Source: Streptomyces roseolus
GTDB lineage: Bacteria > Actinomycetota > Actinomycetes > Streptomycetales > Streptomycetaceae
Reading direction: 5' to 3'
Assembly: GCF_014649855.1 (NCBI RefSeq)
Contig: NZ_BMTV01000020.1
Span: forward strand, 74,350-138,349
Length of the DNA: 64,000 bases
Part shown: one piece after another, positions 25,885 to 34,709 of the stretch
How the letters are laid out: each line of letters opens with the position of its first letter
Numbering within the stretch: position 1 is the first letter of the stretch
The notes under the pieces: generated by a model
Told to the model about the DNA's origin: nothing
Seen by the model: only the letters and a program-made list of their open reading frames with translations
Databases searched by the model: none
Made by a program: the position numbers and the translations under genes

Positions 25885-26730
25885 TCAGGACGCGTTCTTC
25901 GCCGCGACGACCGCGTCGAAGACCTCCCGCTTGGGCAGCCCCGCCTCGGCGGCGACCGCGGCGATCGCCTCCTTGCGCCGCTCCCCCGCCTCCTCGCGCA
26001 CCCGCACCCTGCGCACCAGCTCGGCGGCGTCCAGCTCCTCGGGTCCGGTCTCCGGGGCGCCCTCGACGACGACCGTGATCTCGCCGCGCACCCCTTCCTT
26101 CGCCCAGGCCGCCAGCTCGCCCAGCGGGCCGCGCTTCACTTCCTCGTACGTCTTGGTCAGCTCGCGGCAGACGGCGGCGCGCCGGTCGGTGCCGAAGACC
26201 TCGGCCATCGCGTCGAGGGTGTCGTCGAGCCGGTGCGGGGCCTCGAAGTAGACGAGGGTGCGCCGCTCGGCCGCCACCTCCTTGAGCCGGCCGAGCCGCT
26301 CGCCGGCCTTCCTCGGCAGGAAGCCCTCGAAGCAGAACCGGTCGACGGGGAGGCCGGAGAGCGCGAGTGCGGTGAGCACGGCGGACGGGCCGGGGACGGC
26401 GGTCACCTTGATGTCCACCTTGACGGCGGCGGCGACGAGGCGGTAGCCCGGGTCGGAGACCGACGGCATGCCCGCGTCCGTCACGAGCAGCACCCGCGCG
26501 CCGCCCTGGAGGGCCTCGACCAGCTCGGGCGTGCGCGCCGACTCGTTCCCCTCGAAGTACGACACCACCCGCCCGGTGGTGTGGACGCCGAGCGCCCGGG
26601 TCAGCCCGCGCAGCCGGCGGGTGTCCTCGGCCGCGACGATGTCCGCCCCTTCCAGCTCGGCGACGAGCCGCGGCGGCGCGTCCGCGACGTCACCGATGGG
26701 GGTCCCTGCGAGTACCAGCGTTCCTGTCAC
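25885..26730 (-). CDS. rsmI: 16S rRNA (cytidine-1402 2'-O) methyltransferase
   Basis: Ribose-methylates C1402 in the decoding centre of the small subunit. The 281-residue tetrapyrrole-methylase-fold protein has GTLVLAGTPIGDVAD at its N-terminus and the conserved AAEDTRRLRGL. The glycine-rich VTDAGMPSVSDPGYRLV and VPGPSAVLTALALSGLP also match the family. GTG at 26730 follows GGGAGGA. It is transcribed divergently from pmt. Confidence 0.95.
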   Translation of the reverse strand: MTGTLVLAGTPIGDVADAPPRLVAELEGADIVAAEDTRRLRGLTRALGVHTTGRVVSYFEGNESARTPELVEALQGGARVLLVTDAGMPSVSDPGYRLVAAAVKVDIKVTAVPGPSAVLTALALSGLPVDRFCFEGFLPRKAGERLGRLKEVAAERRTLVYFEAPHRLDDTLDAMAEVFGTDRRAAVCRELTKTYEEVKRGPLGELAAWAKEGVRGEITVVVEGAPETGPEELDAAELVRRVRVREEAGERRKEAIAAVAAEAGLPKREVFDAVVAAKNAS

Positions 26731-26843
26731 ACGTCCATCCTCCCAGGAGTCGCGCCGCTCTCCTCCCGGAAGTCGCTCCCGTCACGGCGCCCCGTACCGC
26801 CGGGACGGGCGACGCGCACAGGCGCAGTCCCTACGATGGCGCG

Positions 26844-28595
26844 GTGACCCGTACCGCACCCGAGGCCCTGGAGGGCCAGCACTCCATGGCGCCGACCGTG
26901 GCCGAGCCCTCGTCGTGGCAGCTGCGGCTGCGGCGCTTCGGCTACCGCCCGCCCGCCGCCGGCTCGCTCGCCATCGGCACCCGGGACCGGCTCGACCCGC
27001 CGTACACCCGGCCCTCGCCGCGGGTGACCTCGCTCCTGGGACTCGGTCCCGGGGCCGCCGACCGGCTGTGGCGGCTCTCCGCGTGGGGCGGCCCGCTGCT
27101 CGTCGCGGCCGTCGCGGGCGTGCTCCGGTTCTGGAACCTGGGCAAGCCGCACGCGGTGATATTCGACGAGACGTACTACGCCAAGGACTCGTGGGCCCTG
27201 ATCAACCAGGGGTACGAGGGGGCGTGGCCCAAGGACATCGACAAGACGATCCTGAAGGACCCCGGCTCGGTCCTGATCCCCACCGACCCGGGATACGTGG
27301 TCCACCCGCCGATGGGCAAGTGGGTCATCGGCGTGGGCGAGAAGCTCTTCGGCTTCGAACCGTTCGGCTGGCGGTTCATGGTGGCGCTGCTCGGGACGCT
27401 CTCCGTCCTCATGGTGTGCCGGATCGGCCGCCGCCTCTTCCGCTCCACCTTCCTCGGCTGCCTCGCCGGACTGCTGCTCGCCGTCGACGGCCTGCACTTC
27501 GTGATGAGCCGGACCGCGCTCCTCGACCAGGTGCTGATGTTCTTCGTCCTCGCGGCCTTCTGCTGCCTGGTCGTCGACCGGGACCGGACGCGGAAACGGC
27601 TCGCCGCCGCGCTCCCCGAGGACGCGGAGGGCGTCCTGCGGCCCGACGCGGAGATCGCCGAGACCCTCCGCCTGGGCTGGCGCCCGTGGCGGCTGGCGGC
27701 CGGCGTGATGCTGGGCCTGGCGGGGGCCACGAAGTGGAACGGCCTGGTCTTCCTCGCCGCGTTCGGCCTGATGACCGTCCTGTGGGACGTCGGCGCCCGG
27801 CGGACGGCGGGCGCGGTCCGCCCGTACGTGGCGGTCCTGAAGAAGGACGTGCTGCCCGCCTTCGTCTCCACGGTGCCGGTGGCGTTCGCCGCCTACCTGG
27901 CCACCTGGTCGGGCTGGCTCGTCTCCGACAAGGGGTACTTCCGGAACTGGGCCGCCGAGCAGGACGCGGTGGACCCCGGCTTCTGGAGCTGGCTGCCGCA
28001 GTGGTGGCGCAGCCTGTGGCACTACGAGTCCGCGGTGTGGAAGTTCCACGTCGAGCTGACCTCGCCCCACACGTACGAGTCCAACCCCTGGTCCTGGCTG
28101 GTCGCGGGCCGCCCCGTCTCCTACTTCTACGAGTCCCCCGCCCCCGGCACGGCCGGCTGCCCGGCCTCCGCGAAGGAGAAGTGCGCCCAGGAGATCCTCG
28201 CCCTCGGCACCCCGCTCCTGTGGTGGGCCGGCTGCGCCGCCCTCCTGTACGTCCTGTGGCGCTGGCTGTTCCGCCGCGACTGGCGCGCCGGCGCGATCCT
28301 CTGCGCCTTCGCCGCCGGCTGGCTCCCGTGGCTCCGCTACCAGGAGCGCACGATCTTCTACTTCTACGCCGTGATCCTCGTCCCCTTCCTGTGCCTGGCG
28401 GTCGCCATGATGATCGGCGCCATCATCGGCCCGAAGGGCTCCACGGAGAGACGCCGCACGATCGGCGCCGTGGTGGCGGGCTGCCTGGTCCTCCTGATCG
28501 TCTGGAACTTCATCTACTTCTGGCCGATCTACACCGCCACCCCGATCCCGATGGACCAGTGGCGGGCCCGGATGTGGCTGGACACCTGGATCTAG
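26844..28595 (+). CDS. pmt: Protein O-mannosyltransferase
   Basis: A GT39-family integral membrane enzyme that transfers mannose from polyprenyl phosphate mannose to Ser/Thr of exported proteins. In S. coelicolor the homologue is needed for glycoprotein formation and phage phiC31 infection. At 583 residues it has about eleven hydrophobic helices. The first extracytoplasmic loop carries the family DE motif in IFDETYYAKDSW, and HPPMGKW follows. The C-terminus has YQERTIFYFYAVILVPF. GTG at 26844 lies six bases after TACGAT, suggesting a leaderless mRNA; ATG at 26886 is an alternative start. Confidence 0.93.
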   Translation: MTRTAPEALEGQHSMAPTVAEPSSWQLRLRRFGYRPPAAGSLAIGTRDRLDPPYTRPSPRVTSLLGLGPGAADRLWRLSAWGGPLLVAAVAGVLRFWNLGKPHAVIFDETYYAKDSWALINQGYEGAWPKDIDKTILKDPGSVLIPTDPGYVVHPPMGKWVIGVGEKLFGFEPFGWRFMVALLGTLSVLMVCRIGRRLFRSTFLGCLAGLLLAVDGLHFVMSRTALLDQVLMFFVLAAFCCLVVDRDRTRKRLAAALPEDAEGVLRPDAEIAETLRLGWRPWRLAAGVMLGLAGATKWNGLVFLAAFGLMTVLWDVGARRTAGAVRPYVAVLKKDVLPAFVSTVPVAFAAYLATWSGWLVSDKGYFRNWAAEQDAVDPGFWSWLPQWWRSLWHYESAVWKFHVELTSPHTYESNPWSWLVAGRPVSYFYESPAPGTAGCPASAKEKCAQEILALGTPLLWWAGCAALLYVLWRWLFRRDWRAGAILCAFAAGWLPWLRYQERTIFYFYAVILVPFLCLAVAMMIGAIIGPKGSTERRRTIGAVVAGCLVLLIVWNFIYFWPIYTATPIPMDQWRARMWLDTWI

Positions 28596-28603
28596 CGGCG
28601 GAA

Positions 28604-28648
28604 CGGAAGAGGGAGGGCCCGACCGGCGGTCGGGCCCTCCCTCTTCCG
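28604..28648. terminator. Bidirectional terminator after pmt
   Basis: A stem of about 21 bp (arms at 28604-28624 and 28628-28648) with a 3-base loop lies between pmt and the converging secreted-protein gene. Confidence 0.85.
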
Positions 28649-28665
28649 TCCCCTACTTCCGTCTC

Positions 28666-29298
28666 CTACTGACGCGGGGCGTCGGCGGGGAGGGTGCAGC
28701 GGGCTGTCTTGTGGGCCGTCTCGGCCGCGATCTCGGCGAGGCGGCGGAGGTCGTCGAGGCGGTCGGCGGGGGCGGGGTCGCGGAGCTGGACGAAGGTGCT
28801 CAGACCGGAGTTCCCGTAGGGGATACAGGCGGAGTAGACCGCCCCGACCCGCAGGATCTCCGGTGTCGTCGTGAAGGCCCAGCGCCCGGCGTCGAAGGCC
28901 ATCGGCCGCCGCCCGTTGGTGTTGCCGAGCACCTCCTCCCGCCAACTCCGCTCGCTGCCCCAGGCGCCCATCTCCGTGCGCACCAGAAGCAGCCGCCGGC
29001 CGTCACCGCTGACGGTGCAGCTCGACAGGTGGTTCACGTCGGTGGGGCTCGGGCTGCGGGGAGTGCCCCGCTCGCGAGGGATCCGGTAGGAGACCGCGTA
29101 CGGCAGCAGCCGGTTCAGAATGTCCGCCGCCTCCTGCGATTCTCCGAACGAGGGACAGAGATCGGCCGCCCCGATCGTCCCCTTCGGCTTCTCGAAAGGC
29201 GGGGTGTTGGTGGCGTGACTGATCGCCGCCCAGGCGGCGACCAGCACCAGGCACACCGCGAGCGCGATGGTGCCGCGCTTCCTCGACGTCATGCTCAC
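28666..29298 (-). CDS. Secreted/membrane-anchored protein in WXG-like cluster
   Basis: A 210-residue protein with an N-terminal hydrophobic signal or anchor (about residues 9-27, IALAVCLVLVAAWAA). The rest is extracytoplasmic and contains four Cys (in LCPS, SSCT, SACI and ARCT) that could form two disulfides. There is no lipobox with good spacing. The start overlaps the stop of the large helical protein upstream (GTGA), so it is the last gene of a three-gene operon. No family recognised; the context suggests a partner of the two WXG-like proteins. Confidence 0.75.
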   Translation of the reverse strand: MSMTSRKRGTIALAVCLVLVAAWAAISHATNTPPFEKPKGTIGAADLCPSFGESQEAADILNRLLPYAVSYRIPRERGTPRSPSPTDVNHLSSCTVSGDGRRLLLVRTEMGAWGSERSWREEVLGNTNGRRPMAFDAGRWAFTTTPEILRVGAVYSACIPYGNSGLSTFVQLRDPAPADRLDDLRRLAEIAAETAHKTARCTLPADAPRQ

Positions 29299-31598
29299 TT
29301 GTCCTTCTCCAGCGCGTTCGGGACGCCCACGCCCTCGCAGTAGTCACGGATGTTGGTGTGGGCGGAGGTGAAGCCCGCTTCGGTCTGTCCCGCGATCGAG
29401 GACACCACGCTCGGGTAGGACACGCCGGTCTTCTTCTCCGACTCCTGGGCGGCCTTCTCCACGAGGGCGAAGGTCGATTCGCGGGTCGCGTTGATCTCCT
29501 CGCCGTTGCGGTAGATGACCTCGCCCGAGCTGTCCTTCATCAGCCCCTCGGTGAGGCTTCCGATGATCTCGCCCGCGACCGTCTCCGCCGCGCCGCCGGC
29601 GATGACCGCGCCCGGGCCGACGGCCGAGGCCGTGGCGGCGCCGACACCGATGCCGACGAGGGACTCGCCGAGTTCGCCCGCCTTCGTGATGGCGTCGTTG
29701 AACTCGGCGTCCTTGTTGCCCGCGTCCAGTTCGGCGGCGTACGCGCGGCCGGCGCCCAGCATGCCCTGGATCTCACCGGCGTTGTGCGCGATGGCGCCGG
29801 TGGCCTTCTCCAGGTTCTGCGCGGGGGTGTTCCCCTTCTCGTCCACGAAGGCGTCGGGGTGGGCGAAGTGGTACTCCAGCATCCCGGCGGTGTACGCGTG
29901 CTGGCCGACGCTGACGGCCGCGTACCCCTCGGGATTCTGTCCCACGGTGTACAGGAAGCGGGTGAGGTCCTGCTCGTTGAGGGGCGCGGCCGCTCCCGCG
30001 ATCGGGTACAGCTTGTCCTCTCCGGCGTCGCCCGCGCGCAGCCCCCGGTGGATGTCCGCCATGTACTCCGCCGAGATCTGGCCGAGGCTGTCCGACATGA
30101 AGCCGTTGTCGGTGAGGCGGGAGGGGACCTCGGAGACGGACTTGACGATGTCGCCGTACAGCTTGGCCTGTTCCTCGGTGTGGGCGGCGGTCGCCGGGGT
30201 GGGGAGTTCGCCGGCCGGGTGGCCCGTCGTGGCGGCTTCCAGGGCGGCGGCGAGGTAGTTCTTCCCGGAGATGCTGTCCTCGCCCTCCGCGTCCTCCTCC
30301 CGCATCCACTCCCGCTCCTCGAAGAGGTACTGGAAGTTGGTCAGGCCGATGTGGCCCTTGTTGCCGTCGCCGTCGGTGTCGCGCTTGAAGGGGTTGTTCT
30401 CGGTGTCCTTGCCGATGAACTCCGAGGTGAAGAACGCGGTCGCGGCGTCCGGACTGTTGGAGAGGGCCTTCATGTAGCCGGTCATCGGGTCGAAGCCGAA
30501 GTCGGTGCCGGTGGTGTTCAGGTGGGGCCAGAGGCCGCCGCCGTTGTAGCCCCAGATCTGCTCGGGGCGGCGGCCGTCCCGTACGCCCTCCTGCTCCTTG
30601 GCGAGCATGTTGCGGCCGTAGCTGTTGAGGAAGTCGTCCTCGTAGTCGCCCCAGCGCATGAGGTTGCTCATCACGACGTAGCCGGAGAGGCCGTTGCCGG
30701 GGCCCATCGGCTTCTCCACGGCCTGGAGCATGTCGAACTTCCAGCGCGTCATGTCCGGGCTCGCGCTCTGCGTGGCGTTGGCGAGCGTCAGGCCCAGGTG
30801 CTTCTGGAGGTCCTTGTACTGGTCGAGGCGCTTGCCGTCGGCGGCGTGGTCGCGGCTGTTCGGGTCGTTCAGCTGGGCCCAGAAGTCGAGGGTGCCCTGG
30901 GCGCCGAGCCCGTGGGCGAAGGTGGAGGCGAAGAGGTCGTCGCCGTGGTACTTGGTGAGGCCCGCGAGCAGCCGGTCGAACTCGGCCTCCGACATCTTGC
31001 CCGGGTCCTTCTTCGCCAGCGCCGCGAGGTCCTCCGCCGTCTTCATGGCGGCGGCGGCCTGGTCCCGGTCGCCGTACTCGGCGTCGCCGAAGCCCTTCTC
31101 CGCCTGGTCGACGAGGGCGCGGAGGACCTTGGCGGCGGAGCCGTCGCTCTCGGCGGCGCTCTTGATGATGCCGTCGATCCGGTCCCGGACGCCGTCCACG
31201 GTGCTCTGCTGGACGTCCTTGCCGGCGTCGCCGTCCATGGCCTTGGCCATGAAGCTCTTCCCCTGGGGGACGACGGACACCTTCTGCTGCCGCGCCGACT
31301 CGATGGCCTGCTCCAGGTCTCCCTTGAACTTCTTCAGCTCGCCGAGGGTGTCGCGGAGGATGTTGCGGACGGAGGTGGCCTGGGTGTGCGCGTCGCCGAA
31401 CTCACCGGCGGTCTTGTCGATGAACTTCCGTCCGACCTGGGAGTTCACGCCCTGCCAGTCGGCCTTGGCGGCGGCGCCCTTCAGGCCCTCGCGCGCGTCC
31501 TTCTCCAGCTTCTCCAGGTTGGTGACGAGCGTGTTCCAGTCGGTCAGCGCCGCGTCGAGCGTGCCGAACTTGGCGTGCAGCAGGGTGTCGAAGTCCAT
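29295..31598 (-). CDS. Large helical WXG/LXG-like protein, candidate ESX substrate
   Basis: A 767-residue, mostly helical protein without a signal peptide. The N-terminal 110 residues look like a WXG100/LXG helical hairpin: AKADWQG at the turn, followed by a long helix (TLGELKKFKGDLEQAIESAR). A middle section is Asp/Gly-rich (KRDTDGDGNKGHIG). Near residues 620-680 lies a glycine/alanine-rich hydrophobic segment (VGIGVGAATASAVGPGAVI). No known toxin or enzyme motif is recognised. The ATG at 31598 overlaps the upstream stop (TGATG) and the 3' end overlaps the next gene, so all three are coupled. Export by a type VII system is inference. Confidence 0.7.
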   Translation of the reverse strand: MDFDTLLHAKFGTLDAALTDWNTLVTNLEKLEKDAREGLKGAAAKADWQGVNSQVGRKFIDKTAGEFGDAHTQATSVRNILRDTLGELKKFKGDLEQAIESARQQKVSVVPQGKSFMAKAMDGDAGKDVQQSTVDGVRDRIDGIIKSAAESDGSAAKVLRALVDQAEKGFGDAEYGDRDQAAAAMKTAEDLAALAKKDPGKMSEAEFDRLLAGLTKYHGDDLFASTFAHGLGAQGTLDFWAQLNDPNSRDHAADGKRLDQYKDLQKHLGLTLANATQSASPDMTRWKFDMLQAVEKPMGPGNGLSGYVVMSNLMRWGDYEDDFLNSYGRNMLAKEQEGVRDGRRPEQIWGYNGGGLWPHLNTTGTDFGFDPMTGYMKALSNSPDAATAFFTSEFIGKDTENNPFKRDTDGDGNKGHIGLTNFQYLFEEREWMREEDAEGEDSISGKNYLAAALEAATTGHPAGELPTPATAAHTEEQAKLYGDIVKSVSEVPSRLTDNGFMSDSLGQISAEYMADIHRGLRAGDAGEDKLYPIAGAAAPLNEQDLTRFLYTVGQNPEGYAAVSVGQHAYTAGMLEYHFAHPDAFVDEKGNTPAQNLEKATGAIAHNAGEIQGMLGAGRAYAAELDAGNKDAEFNDAITKAGELGESLVGIGVGAATASAVGPGAVIAGGAAETVAGEIIGSLTEGLMKDSSGEVIYRNGEEINATRESTFALVEKAAQESEKKTGVSYPSVVSSIAGQTEAGFTSAHTNIRDYCEGVGVPNALEKDK

Positions 31599-32119
31599 CA
31601 CTTGCCGTCCTTCTTCTCGCCCTTGTCGTCCTTCTCGCCGTACACGTCGTTCGGCTTGCCGGGCTCGGAGGCCCGCTCGTCGAAGCCGGAGTCGAGCGTG
31701 GCGATGCCGCTCATGCGCCGCTCGATGAAGATCTCGTCGCCGGCGTGGGCGTTCTTCGTGTAGTCCATGTGGTTCGAGATGTGCGCGCAGGCGTCCATGA
31801 GGTCCGCCAGTGCGGACGCCCACTTGAGGGAGACGTGGCTGAGCGCGCCGCCCAGCTCGAAGCCCTGGCCCGAGAGGTCGGAGGCGGCGGAGTCGGTGGT
31901 GGTCTCCGCCACCCGGCCCTCGCGCCACAGCCGGTTGTAGAGCCCGAAGGCGTGGTCGCCGATCTTGGCGAGGTGCTCGTTGACGACCTTGAGGTCGCCC
32001 TGGCTGTTGGTGGACAGCGACTTGCCGTCCGGCTCGTCCGGCACCCGGTTCAACTGCATCCGGGCCGAGGAGGCTCCGGCGGCCTCGGCCTTGAGCTGGT
32101 TCCATTCGTCCCACGCCAT
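31598..32119 (-). CDS. Small WXG100-like protein heading the cluster
   Basis: A 173-residue protein beginning MAWDEWNQLKAEA. Two long helices flank a middle turn, and it contains the recurrent Streptomyces motif LSGQGFELGGAL followed by KWASALADLMDACAHISNHMDY. This resembles the small ESX/WXG100-like proteins that precede larger putative substrates in streptomycetes. The C-terminal tail is charged (EKDDKGEKKDGK). The ATG at 32119 follows GGGGAGGAG. On the minus strand TAGGAT (32204-32199) may be the promoter -10. Annotated from pattern and context, not from a named family. Confidence 0.72.
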   Translation of the reverse strand: MAWDEWNQLKAEAAGASSARMQLNRVPDEPDGKSLSTNSQGDLKVVNEHLAKIGDHAFGLYNRLWREGRVAETTTDSAASDLSGQGFELGGALSHVSLKWASALADLMDACAHISNHMDYTKNAHAGDEIFIERRMSGIATLDSGFDERASEPGKPNDVYGEKDDKGEKKDGK

Positions 32120-32378
32120 GGTGACTCCTCCCCTTGGGCCCGTCCTCGCTTCGCGCGGTCGCCTCGAAACCGTCGATGCGGAAGCAACGCTCGACGGCAT
32201 CCTAGGGAGGAGGACGGAAGGCGCCACGGCTGGGACCAGGGTCCGGACACCTTCACAGATCCTTCGCAGGGGAGAATTCCGTTTGCGGCGGACGTGACAG
32301 GTGTGGGCCGATCCCGCTCGACAGTTGTCGGTGGCGGCTGCTTGACTCGACGGTCCACACGGGGAGGGGAACCCAGTC

Positions 32379-34010
32379 ATGCGCAGCGGAGTCAAGGTCG
32401 GCATCGTCGGAGGGGTGTTCGCCGTCGTCGCGAGCGGGGTCGCGTACGGGGGGTACAACCTCTGGAACGGGATCACGGGCGGGTCGGCGGACGTCGGTAC
32501 GCGGGCGGCGCCGCGGACCGGGCCGCTGACGGCGGAGGAGGTCACCGCGACGGCGCGGGACTTCCTCGCCGCGTGGGCGGCCGGGGAGTCCGACCGGGCC
32601 GGTCAGCTGACGAACGACCCGGTGACGGCGGGCCCGGCCGTCGCCGCGTACCTGGAGGGGGGCGGCGTCTCGGAGGCGGCCATCACGGCGGGGACGCCGA
32701 CGGGGACGGTCGTGCCGTTCACGGTGAAGGCGACCGTCACGTACGACGGGGTGTCGAAGCCGTGGACGTACGAGTCGAAGCTCAGCGTCGTCCGCGGGGA
32801 GTCCACCGGCCGCCCGCTGGTGAAGTGGACGCCCACCGTGCTGCACCCGAAGCTGACCGCCGGCGCCACGCTGCGGACCGGCACCGCGAAGACCCCGCCG
32901 GTGAAGGCCGTCGACCACAAGGGCGTCGCGCTGCCGCCGGAGAAGTACCCGTCGCTCGTGCCCGTCCTGGACGCGCTGCGGCAGCGGTACGGCGGCACGG
33001 CCGGCGGCGAGGCCGGCGTCGAGACCTGGATCGAGAGCGCGAACGGCACGCCGAGCAGCACCCTCCTGGTGCTGTCGGCGGGCAAGCCGGGTGAGCTGCG
33101 CACCACGATCGACGCGGGCGTGCAGGCGGCGGCGGAGAAGGCGGTCAAGGAGTTCCCGAAGGCGGCCGTGGCGGCGGTCGAGCCGTCGACGGGCGCGATA
33201 CGGGCGGTCGCCAACAACCCGGCCTCGGGCTTCAACACGGCGTTCCAGGGGAAGCAGGCGCCCGGCTCCACGATGAAGATCGTGACGGCGGCGATGATGA
33301 TGCGGTACGACGTCGCCGGGCCGGACTCGCGGGTGGAGTGTCCGCCCACCGCGGAGTGGGACGGGTACACGTTCCACAACCTGAAGGACTTCTCCACCGA
33401 CGGCGACCTGACCAACGCGTTCGCCATGTCCTGCAACACCGCCTTCATCAAGGCGATCAACCCGCTGAAGAACAAGGGCGTCCACAACACCGCGCTCGGC
33501 GACACCGCCCGGAAGTGGTTCGGGATCGGCGAGGTGTGGTCGGTCGGCGTGACGACCGAGGACGGGAACGTGCCCGAGTCCAGCGGCACCGAGACCGCCG
33601 CCTCGTACATCGGCCAGGGCAGGATCACCATGAACGCGCTCAACATGGCGTCGGTCTCCGCCACCGTGAAGAACGGCGGCTTCCGCCAGCCGTACCTCGT
33701 ACCGGAGGGCGGGGACGGTCAGAAGTTCGCCACCGCCGAACGGCTTCCGAGGACGGTCGCGGAAGGGCTCCGGAAGATGATGAACGCGGCGGCCACCGCC
33801 CCGCGGGGCACGGCCCTGGAGGCGATGCGGGGCGTGCCGTCGCCGAAGGGCGCGAAGACCGGTTCGGCGGAGGTCGGGACGCAGTCCACCTCCAACAGCT
33901 GGTTCACCGGCTACTCCGGCGACCTCGCCGCCGCGGCCGTCGTCGAGGCCGGCGGACACGGCGGCGACGCGGCGGGGCCGGTGGTGGCGCAGGTCCTGAA
34001 GGCGGGCTGA
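32379..34010 (+). CDS. Penicillin-binding protein with MecA-type N-terminal domain
   Basis: A 543-residue membrane-anchored D,D-transpeptidase. The N-terminal helix (8-25) is followed by an NTF2-like domain (about 50-155) and a dimerisation region. The transpeptidase domain carries the three active-site motifs: STMK at 297-300, SCN at 351-353 and KTG at 493-495. All are intact, so it should bind beta-lactams and crosslink peptidoglycan. The MecA-like NTF2 domain marks a class B subgroup common in actinomycetes. The ATG at 32379 follows GGGGAGGGGA. The 259-bp gap upstream, shared with the divergent WXG-like operon, shows no strong promoter match on this strand. Confidence 0.92.
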   Translation: MRSGVKVGIVGGVFAVVASGVAYGGYNLWNGITGGSADVGTRAAPRTGPLTAEEVTATARDFLAAWAAGESDRAGQLTNDPVTAGPAVAAYLEGGGVSEAAITAGTPTGTVVPFTVKATVTYDGVSKPWTYESKLSVVRGESTGRPLVKWTPTVLHPKLTAGATLRTGTAKTPPVKAVDHKGVALPPEKYPSLVPVLDALRQRYGGTAGGEAGVETWIESANGTPSSTLLVLSAGKPGELRTTIDAGVQAAAEKAVKEFPKAAVAAVEPSTGAIRAVANNPASGFNTAFQGKQAPGSTMKIVTAAMMMRYDVAGPDSRVECPPTAEWDGYTFHNLKDFSTDGDLTNAFAMSCNTAFIKAINPLKNKGVHNTALGDTARKWFGIGEVWSVGVTTEDGNVPESSGTETAASYIGQGRITMNALNMASVSATVKNGGFRQPYLVPEGGDGQKFATAERLPRTVAEGLRKMMNAAATAPRGTALEAMRGVPSPKGAKTGSAEVGTQSTSNSWFTGYSGDLAAAAVVEAGGHGGDAAGPVVAQVLKAG

Positions 34011-34065
34011 CGGGCCCGGGAAAGACGGTCGCGTGCCCCGTGCACCTACCGCTACCGTGCGGGGC

Positions 34066-34557
34066 ATGACGACCGATGCCGCTTCCGCCGCCCACCCCCG
34101 GTTCGCCGCCGCGCTCGCCGAGTCGGGCCTCGACGTCGAGGTGCGGCGCTTCCCCGACGAGACGCGGACCGCGCAGCAGGCCGCCGAGGCCATCGGCTGC
34201 GCGGTCTCCGAGATCGTGAAGTCGCTCGTCTTCGCCGCCGACGGGGTGCCGGTGCTCGTCCTGATGGACGGCGCCTCGCGGGTGGACGTCGAGCGGGTGC
34301 GGGAGGCGCTGGGCGCCGGGGAGGTCACCCGGGCGGACGCGCGCGTGGTGCGGGAGACGACCGGGTACGCGATCGGCGGCGTACCGCCCTTCGGGCACCG
34401 CACCCGGACCCGGGTCCTCGCCGACGAGGGGCTGCTCGGCCACGCCCTGGTGTGGGCGGCGGCCGGCACCCCGCACGCGGTCTTCGCGCTGCCCCCGGAG
34501 GAGCTGATCGCCCACGCGGGCGCGACCGTCGTGGACGTGCGCGAGCGCACGGCGTGA
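34066..34557 (+). CDS. YbaK/ProX family aminoacyl-tRNA deacylase
   Basis: A 163-residue protein of the YbaK/EbsC fold, which hydrolyses mischarged aminoacyl-tRNAs such as Cys- or Ala-tRNA(Pro). It has the catalytic-type Lys in EIVKSLVFAADG, then LMDGASRVD and the GGVPPFGH loop. The ATG at 34066 follows TACCGT (34053-34058) by seven bases, consistent with a leaderless transcript. A GTG at 34033 in frame would precede that element. Its stop overlaps a GTG that opens a decayed transporter gene. Exact tRNA specificity unknown. Confidence 0.88.
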   Translation: MTTDAASAAHPRFAAALAESGLDVEVRRFPDETRTAQQAAEAIGCAVSEIVKSLVFAADGVPVLVLMDGASRVDVERVREALGAGEVTRADARVVRETTGYAIGGVPPFGHRTRTRVLADEGLLGHALVWAAAGTPHAVFALPPEELIAHAGATVVDVRERTA

Positions 34558-34687
34558 CGCCGCCGGTCGCGTGCGCGGTGCTGGTCGCGGCGGTCACGCA
34601 CGCCTCGTGGAACGCTTCGGCGGCCCGAGGATCGCGGCGGCCGGCCTGAGGGCCGCGGGCATCGGCCTGATGCCGGCCCGCGGCTGA
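34554..34687 (+). pseudogene. Deletion remnant of an EamA/DMT-family transporter
   Basis: Reading from GTG 34554, which overlaps the YbaK stop, gives VTPPVACAVLVAAVTHASWN, the start of EamA-type transporters (helix 1 with the HASWNA motif). The frame then hits a stop at 34647. In another frame, from about 34610 to the stop at 34685, the DNA reads ERFGGPRIAAAGLRAAGIGL, the C-terminal helix typical of the same family. The two ends meet in the shared GGAACGC (34609-34615). An internal deletion of most of a gene of about 900 bp, mediated by that 7-base microhomology, is the simplest explanation. Confidence 0.7.
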
Positions 34688-34709
34688 GACCGGGTCGGCC
34701 GGGACCGGG

